A program made the position numbers and the translations under genes. Below are positions 6,918 through 15,900 of a stretch of 26,141 nucleotides of DNA, piece after piece. The DNA comes from Fidelibacterota bacterium. Its GTDB lineage: Bacteria > Marinisomatota > Marinisomatia > Marinisomatales > UBA1611. The first letter of the stretch is position 1. Each line of letters starts with the position of its first letter. The DNA lies in the NCBI GenBank assembly GCA_002722105.1, contig PBKF01000035.1, forward strand, positions 20,167 through 46,307. The letters run 5' to 3'. Under the pieces are notes generated by a model. That model was not told the DNA's origin, searched no databases, and saw nothing but the letters and a program-made list of their open reading frames with translations.

Positions 6918-9900
6918 AAGAAGCATTTTTTGTATTCGCATTTCTTGTCCAGCAGTTAACTGTAAAAAATAAATTCCTGTGCTTACCATATTTCCAAATT
7001 GATTTTCTCCGTACCATTTAAATTCATGACGTCCACCAGGGACTTCATTCAAATCCAGAGTTTTAACTGTTCTTCCTAGTAAATCATATATTACAATATT
7101 TACATTTCTAATATCCGGTAAATCATATCGTATAGTAGTTACGGGATTGAATGGGTTTGGATAATTGTTATAAACAGAAAATTTTTCTGGTAGAATTTCA
7201 ACATCTATATAGGTAATCCCTTTTTGCAACACCATCCCTTTTTTATTTTTGAATTCATATTGTAGTCGTGTCTGAAAAAGTTCCTGATCGGAAGATGGAA
7301 GAATTAGTGTTAAAGTAGAATCAAAACCTAGTCGATCCGCAATAGAAAATTGAATTAAACCTGTGGTCGTGTCAGTCGCTGTAAACATAAATGTTGTTGG
7401 TCTGGGTCGAACCATTTTCATTTCCATCACATTCATATTTGATTCACCAATAAGAAGTTCAGCTGTATAAATATTCTTAGGAATATTTATAACTAATTCT
7501 TCACCTTGAGCACTAAAAGATAATTCATCCGATGTCTTTGCTGCAATTAGCGAAGAATCAAAGTCTAGTTTAAAATAACGCCAGTGCCACATTTTACCAA
7601 ATGCAGCTAAATCAGTTAAGTCAGTTTCATCATCTGGCGATGGACGGACATGGGGTGGGTCTCCTTTAATTGGCCCTAAATCTGTTTCAGGCCAGGTTTG
7701 GTTAAAAGCTAGAATATCGTCAACTGTAATATCATAATCATCATTTAGATCTGCCCAGAGTCTGCTAAAAAACTGGATAGTATCTGTAACCTGTAGTGTA
7801 TTATACGCAACAGCACTATCTACAATCACAGTCAATGTGTCATAACTTGCCAATGTATCAGTCCAAATTACTGTTATTACTGAATCCCCATAAGTGTGGG
7901 AAACAATAAAATTTGTGTCTACCACCGATTTTATTGAAAGATCATATTGATATATTGGCCGGTTGAATTTAATGGTAAGTGTATCCTTATCTAATACAGA
8001 TAAATATTTCGCAGAATCAACAATTACATCTGGTGTGATTTTTTTCACAATTGGAATTATATCATCAAAATAAATTCCGTCCGTTCTTGCCGTATGGGAC
8101 TGATTGGTAGCTAAATCAATAGCTCTGATATAGGTATAATACAATGTATCCCGCAGTAGGCTAAGTCCAGTAACAGTCATGCTGTCAGTACTGTCAGATC
8201 GCATCCAATCTAAGACATTTGTTGTATCATCTCCCGTACCGATTGCGAGTTGATAATAATCGATTTCTGAATTATCACTGAAGTTTGACCACATATAACT
8301 TAATCTCGTAGAATCAACAGCATAATCCAAATCCATAACCCAATAAGCATCAATAATTGATCCTGTATCCGGGTTTTGGAAATCGATATATATGCTATTA
8401 CCCCAAATAGTATCTGAAAGGTTTCCGGCTGAATCTCTTACAAAAACACCCCCATAATAAATTCCGTCATTGCTCAAGGTGAGACCCCCTAATCCTGCTA
8501 GAGAATCATAAGTGGTAAGCGTCCAGTTTAATATATCAGTTAAATTTGAATCTGTACCTAAAGCAACATATCCATCACGTACACCTGCTAATGAATCAAA
8601 TGAATTCCAATATAAAGTAATAGAATCAGAACGATTATAATAATCAATATCCAACCCTTCATTCCCTTCTAATAAATTAGTAACCATTGGTTTTGTTTTA
8701 TCCAATATTAAAAAACTATTATCACTTGTAGTTGTTACTGGGGTGCCGGTATTACCTGCTGTATCTAAAAAAGTTATATTAAATAGAATAGTATCCTCGG
8801 CATCAGTTTCAGTGACTGTTTTTGCAATTCTCCAGGATCGTCCTGCATTAGTTCCAGTACCGATCAAGGAATCTAATGCTAATACAGCATTTACAAAGTT
8901 CAAGCCTTCGCTACTGATAAAATCAAGAGTAACCTCATCATCCATTTTTGCCCAGGTTGTATCTAATTCATTATTTGAGTAAAGTTTAATTTCATCTAAT
9001 GTTGGAACTATTTGGTCAATATGGATGGTGGACATACTGGCAGTACCCGCAGTTACATTCCCCGCTTTATCCCAGATAAGTGCTTCAAAAGTTGCATTCT
9101 CACCTTCCAAAAACCCTGTTGAAGATTCAAAGTTTTCATCTGGAGCGATAACATTTTTTTCTGTCCCTAAATCAACTTGTTCAATTAAAATGGTATCGGT
9201 TATAATAGAAATATTCTCGCCAAATTTTGTTTTGATCTGGATCCCGCCATCAACTAAGGTTTCATCATTATCAACAGGGACTATCAGCATTAGACTTTGA
9301 TTTGATGAATTCCAATATCCATCAACTTCTGTTCCTTCTTTTGATAAGACCTCTCCTAAAACAAAATCTGTAGGTGGTGTCATATCAAACAGAACCGAAG
9401 AAGCATCTGTAGTTGCTTCAATGGTATCTCCAATATTTCCAACCAAGTCAGTATAAACAATCATAAAAGGAATATAACCCTCTTCCTCTTCTCCATTCAT
9501 GAGTCGCATTGAGCGATAAGGAATGCGAGCGGGATTTTCATAGGTTGTGTCTGCAATAAATCCTGCAATAGTTACTTCTGAAGAGTATAAATCTTCATCT
9601 GTATTAAAATCTAGTACCAGAGTATCACCAATAATGGCTAGGTCATTTTCTAACTCATTTGTGGATAAAAATACTACACTGGTCAGAGTTGGATTTGTAC
9701 CATCGAAACGAACCTGACTACCATCAGTTGTCTCTGAAACACCCAAACCTAGATTACCTGCTGAATCACCAAACACAATATTAAAATTCACTAAACCGTC
9801 ATCATCTGTTTCTTGAAAGGTATATGCTAAAGTCCATTCTCTATTCTCTCCTATGGGTATACCATCCTGGTTTAACATTTGAATATGAATCGAATCCAAG

Positions 9901-12900
9901 CCTTCAGATGAAGTAAAGGATAATGTGTCTGTATCACCTACTTTAGCAAGTGAATCTGCAATGGCATTATTTGTCCTTTGGCTTACTAATTCTAAAGTAG
10001 GTAATATTTCATCAATATGAATAGTAGATGAGCTGACAGTACCTATAGTTGTATTCCCTGCTTTATCCCAAATTAGCGCTTGGAAACTAGCATTCCCACC
10101 TTCGATAAAATCATCAACACTTTCAAAATCTATTTCAGAAACAGATATAGTCTTATTTGTTCCTAGGTCAATTTCTTCTATTAATACCGTATCTGCTAAA
10201 TTCGAAAAACTTTCTCCAAAAGATGATTGTAGTTGAATCCCTCCGTTTGGCAAAGTTTCATCATTGGAAATCGGGACAATCAAATCCAAGGTTTGGTTTG
10301 ATGAATTCCAAAAACCTGAAATTTCAATTCCATCTCGAGATCTTACTTCTCCAAGAGTGAAATTAGTTGGTGGTGTCATGTCAAATAAAACACTGCTACT
10401 GTTTGATGTTGTATTAACTATTTCACCTATGTTACCTACCCAATCTTCAAGGCTAGATATGGAGAAAGGAATAAACCCCTCAGTTTCACTTCCGGTCACA
10501 ATATAAACAGCTTGATATTTACCATCGATAAATGATGTCTCATTTGGTGGATTATTTGCAATAGTAATATTAGCAGCCCTCAATGTTTCTGATGATGTAT
10601 ATTGTAAAAAAAGAGAATCACCTACAATGCTTAAAGTGGTGTCCAGGTTATTATTACTAAAAAATGTTATGAAAGTCAGACTGGGCGGTGTACCATCAAA
10701 ACGAACCTTGGACCCATCTTGAGTGGTTGTGATTGTATCGGAACCATTACCTGCAGAATCCGTCATGGAAAGTGAAAAAGACACCCAACCATCTAAATCA
10801 TCATCTGTAAATGTACGTATCGCAGAATAGTTTAATGCATCTTTAATTGGTGTTAGAGTCTGATCAGCTATTTCTACATTTAATTCACGATGCGGTTCGC
10901 TAAGACTGAAAAAAATTGTATCAACTGTACCAATTCCTGCCAGAGAATCGCCATATAAGTTGTTTGTAGCCATCCGAACTGATGAAATCTCTGGTACTGT
11001 TTTATCAAATCTAACTCTGGAATTATTTGTAGTAGTATCTGCATCAGGGCCGATAGCCCCGCCTAAATCTGAATAACTGATCAAAAAAGGAATTTCACCC
11101 TCATTATCTGACTCTTGCATAATATGATACCCGCGATATTTCATCAGAGATAGTTCATCATAATTAGCAGCCGCACCAGCAATGGTGATTGTTATTTCAT
11201 CTAATACTTCGGAAGCTTTAAAAGTAACAAAAACAGAGTCTCCAATTGTTGCCCAAGTAGTATCAGTGCCACTAGAAGAAATGCTTGTAGATTCAATTTC
11301 TGGTGGATAGATGTCATGATTTACATAACTTTCGTCTGTCGTAGTCATAACCTGAATTCCGGAGTTACCAGCTCGATCTCTAAAATCAATGGTAAATTCT
11401 AAAATACCTTCAGGCTCATTTCCTGAAATAGTTAAGCTTGCTGTGTAAGTGCCACCTAACTCAGTTAAAGTTGTTACTTGCTCTGCGATGGTAACCACAA
11501 TTGAATCCATGATGAGCGGTTCTTCAGCCGTAAATGAAAGATAAACTTCATTCCCTCCTACAGCAATTACTGTATTGTTATCATTATTTGACTCGATATG
11601 AACCATAGAAAGGGTTGGTAAAGTCCTATCAAAAATAACATAACTTTCATCCGTTGTTTCTATAATCGGTGGACTCTCAATTCCTACACTGTCAGTTACG
11701 ATGATTTCAAATGTGATATTTCCTTCAGAATCACCATCATCCATTGCATAGGCTGCGGTATAATTCTGACTTCCTAAATCTGAAATGATTGCAGATTGAT
11801 TAACAATTGATCCAATCTGAGATGACAATAATTCTTCTGCAGTGAAAGTTACAATTACTGTATCACCAACTTTTGCCCATTCGGTTGATGGATTATTTGA
11901 TAAAATTGATACAGGGTTTAATGTAGGCGCCGTATTATCAAACGTAACTTGGGTACCATCTGTTGTTTCAGATGAACCTTCGGTGGGATTGCCTCTGGAA
12001 TCAGTTAATGTGCCGATTTGAAATGGTATGACTCCGTCTTCATCGCTTTCTTGCATCGTATAGGCCCCTGACCAACGGTTACTACCCAGATTAGAAATAT
12101 TAGCTGAATTATTAGAAATGGTTGTGGTAGGAGTAAGAATTTCTACATCAGTTTCAAAAGTTAAGGTAATTACATTTCCAACTGTTGCCAGGGAAGAATC
12201 AGAAAAATCCGACTCATAGGAAACACTGACTAATGATGGTGGTGTTTCATCAATAAGTAACTTCGTAGAACTTTCATTTCCTACGGTCTCATTTCCTGGG
12301 ATGTCAAAAAGCCTAGCTTTTAAAGTGATCGTGTCATTTTCTGCAAAACCAGTAATCTGTCTTACAGATTCTCCAGTGATAGACATGGTCTTAGTTCCTC
12401 CAACTTCTGCAGTAAGAATGAAAGAAGAGTTACCTAACATCTCAAATGCATTTGAACCGACTTTTGCCCAAATTTGAACGCGGCCACTATCTAAAGTTGT
12501 ATCACTATCTATAGGTACAATTATATCTAATCCAGTATTGGTAGAATTCCAAATATTATCCACATCATTTCCTCCGGTGGAAGATGCTGCACCAACTGTG
12601 AAGTCCGATGGAGGTGTTTGATCAAATATGATATAAGTATTATCTGTTGTCGATCGAACCGTATCACCACTATTACCAGCAGAATCAACGAATGCTATTC
12701 CGAATTGAATTAACCCCTCGGTATCTGTATTTGAAAAAGTATATCCTAAATCAAATTCGTCCGGTCCGTACTGATGACCTGTGGTGCCAAGACCATTGAA
12801 AGTACAATTTATGGATAAAAGACCTTCACTAGCATTTACATAAAGTCTTGCAGAATCATTTTCCAAGGCCCATTGTGAGTTCCAAGGATTATTTGTCTGA

Positions 12901-15900
12901 GCATTTACCTGGTCTAATATAGGCTTAGTTCGATCAAAAACTACCTTACTGCCATCGGATGTTGTTGTAAAGCCATCAGCAGGATTTCCTCTTGCATCAA
13001 CTAATTGATTAACAATATATGAAACAATACCTTCATCATCAGTTTCAGTCATGGTATAAGTTCCAGACCAATTAAAACTACCCAAGTCTGTAACTAGGCC
13101 ATCGCCTCCGGAAATAGTTAGGGTTGGTGTTTGGATAAGTTCATCAACTTCAAAAGTGATGGTAATAACATCATCTACTTTGGCCTTAGTAGAGTCCTGA
13201 TTATTGGACTCAATATGGGAATTCACAAATGCTGGAGAAATCTGATCAATTACGAGGCGACTGATACTTTGGCTTCCCTCGGTTTGATTCCCTGGTCGAT
13301 CGAACATAACCGCTTTGATAGTAATTGTATCTTCTTCAGTAAACCCTGTAATTGCTTCTACCTGTTCTGCCGTAAATGAAATTATTTTACCAGTCCCAAC
13401 TTCTGCCTGTGTAATATCACTGGAATCTCCTAATTCTTCAAAAGGATTACTTCCAATTTTTGCCCAAATCTGTATCCAACCATTTTTAAGCGTTGTGTCG
13501 CTTTCAACAGGTACTGTTATATCCAAACCAGTATTAGTAGAATTCCAGGCGTTCTCTACTACATTTCCGCTAGTCGCAGTAACATCTCCTACTATAAAAT
13601 CTGATGGCGGAGATTTATCGAAGATTACATAACTGCCATCAGTTGTTCCTGTAACAGTTGTACCATCATTCCCTGCACAATCGTTATATTCAATATTAAT
13701 TGCAACCTCACCTTCAGGATCAGTGTTCGTCATTTCTTTTTTTGTATAAATAACAGTAGAGTCACTTGCAAAAGACTTACCATATTTATTTCCAAGATAT
13801 TTATATGTTTTTGTGAGTTCTGAAGCATTGAGCTCACGATCATAAAGTAAAACCTCAGCAATAAATGAGTCATTGTATTGGCCATTCATTCTATTGCGAT
13901 TGATCTTATATTTACTAAAAACACGTCCATCTAATTCTGCTGCCCAGTTGGCTACATTTCCATCTACTATGGTAGACGTTCCTTCAGAATTAGCTATAAT
14001 GCCATATAGTTTTAAATCATTATCCCAAGGCTCAAAATCAATTTCATCACCCACGCCAGTTAAAAATTTAAAATGGCCATTATTGGTTTTATGAGTGATT
14101 TGAAAATGATCATCGTTGTTGATATCTCCATTAGAAAAAAAGGAATCAAATTCTGCTGGTGCACCAACCTGTTGGAATACGATAAAAATAGAAAATTCAG
14201 CTGCAGTCCAATTAGACGCACCTAAATCATAAATTAAGACATCCTGTTCAGATTTATTGAATTGTAGTGCAGATTGTCCATTAAATTGATTTTGAACAAG
14301 AATAGGGAGTCCTTTACCGGACTCTTCAATTACATCTGCACCATTTCCTGATTTGTCAGCCCATATGGCAACCTCCGATCCGTTCAGTGTTGATTCCCCC
14401 ATTCCTTCCGAAGCGCCGTCACCATCCACATCATTAGCATCTAGCCATAATTTTAAATTTTCGGTAACAATTCCACCGCCCACACATTCATCGGATCCAT
14501 CGTATTCTGCATCAGTTGAATCATAAATAGTAAGCTCTGATTCAGCTAGTGCCGTACTAACTTCATATAATATTTCGTTACCCCCGAAATCTATTTTAAC
14601 AGTGTCTCCTATTTTTGCCCACTGATTATCTTTATTCGTAGACTGAATTGACACCGGTGAAACAATGGGTTCTGTTCGGTCATAGACCACTGATGAACCA
14701 TCTGTTGAACCCAAATGAGTCCCATCATTTCCTAAATAGTCAGTTGTAGATAATATAAATGGCAAACTCCCTTCTGTCTCTCCTCCTGTTAGTATATAAG
14801 TTGAAGAATATTCTTCACCCCCAAGGTCGGATACATCATCTGCATTATTCCCGTCTACTGTAACGGTAGGAGTCACAACATCCTCGTCATAGATCATGGT
14901 AATGGTAATTTCATCACCTGTTTTTGCCAGGTGGGAAAAAGTATTATTGGATGAAATAGAAGCTTGATCAGGAGAGCTAGCTAAAATATCTATAAACATA
15001 TTGGTAGTGCTGATATCTCCTGGTGTATTATTACCTGCTACATCAAATAGAAGTGCGGAAAGTTGAGCAGTCTCTTCATGAGCAAAATCAGTGAGACCTT
15101 CAAAGGCATCACTGCTGGCAAATACTGTTTTTACACTTGCATTAAGGTCATCTACTGTAATGGTATCTTTCTGGCCGAAAGCTTCAAACTCATTATTAGA
15201 CACTCTGCCTATTAACTGGAAAGCTGAACCAACAATCACGTCTGTATCCCAGACTGGTGATTGAAAATTAATCGGAGAATCTTCGATAATCCAATCAGGA
15301 CCACTAAGGATACCATGATTTCCAGTCGCTGTAGAATCAGTTACCGTAGATCCAGCACCACCATCCATACGCCAATAGCCCAGTAATCCCGACTCATTAT
15401 TATTTATTGTTGCTTCTTTAGAAGCCTTAATCTGTGCTGCACTACGTGTAATATTCCAAATCCTGAATTCATCTATTTGGCCATTAAAATAACCTGTTAC
15501 AACATCACCATTACCATTATCCAATGTCCTAGTGAAACTACCAAGTTTGATTTCTGATGGTGCCCCCAACCAACGAATTGGTCCTGTTGGAGAATAAGCT
15601 GCACCAGTTTCACTAGAATCAGTTAGGGTGCCATTTCTGTAAAGCCTGACTCTTTCACCATCATAGGTAGCAGCAAGGTGGGTCCACTGACCAGAAGGGG
15701 TAGATACCTCGGGCATACTAAGATAGTCAATTGCATTGTTATTAGTTTTTAAAAAGAATCGCCAACCAGTTGCAAAATAGATAAAGCCAAACCCTGCTTT
15801 TAATATTGGACTAGAATCTCTTGCATAATTAAAAATACCATCATTATCTGACCACGAATTAGGTTTAATCCACATTTCAACAGTCAACGCTTCTGTAACC

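Noticed and set aside
13131..13632. Plus-strand frames opposite the giant gene, including others between 8743 and 16903
   Set aside because: They mirror the repetitive modules on the other strand, lack start signals and resemble no protein.
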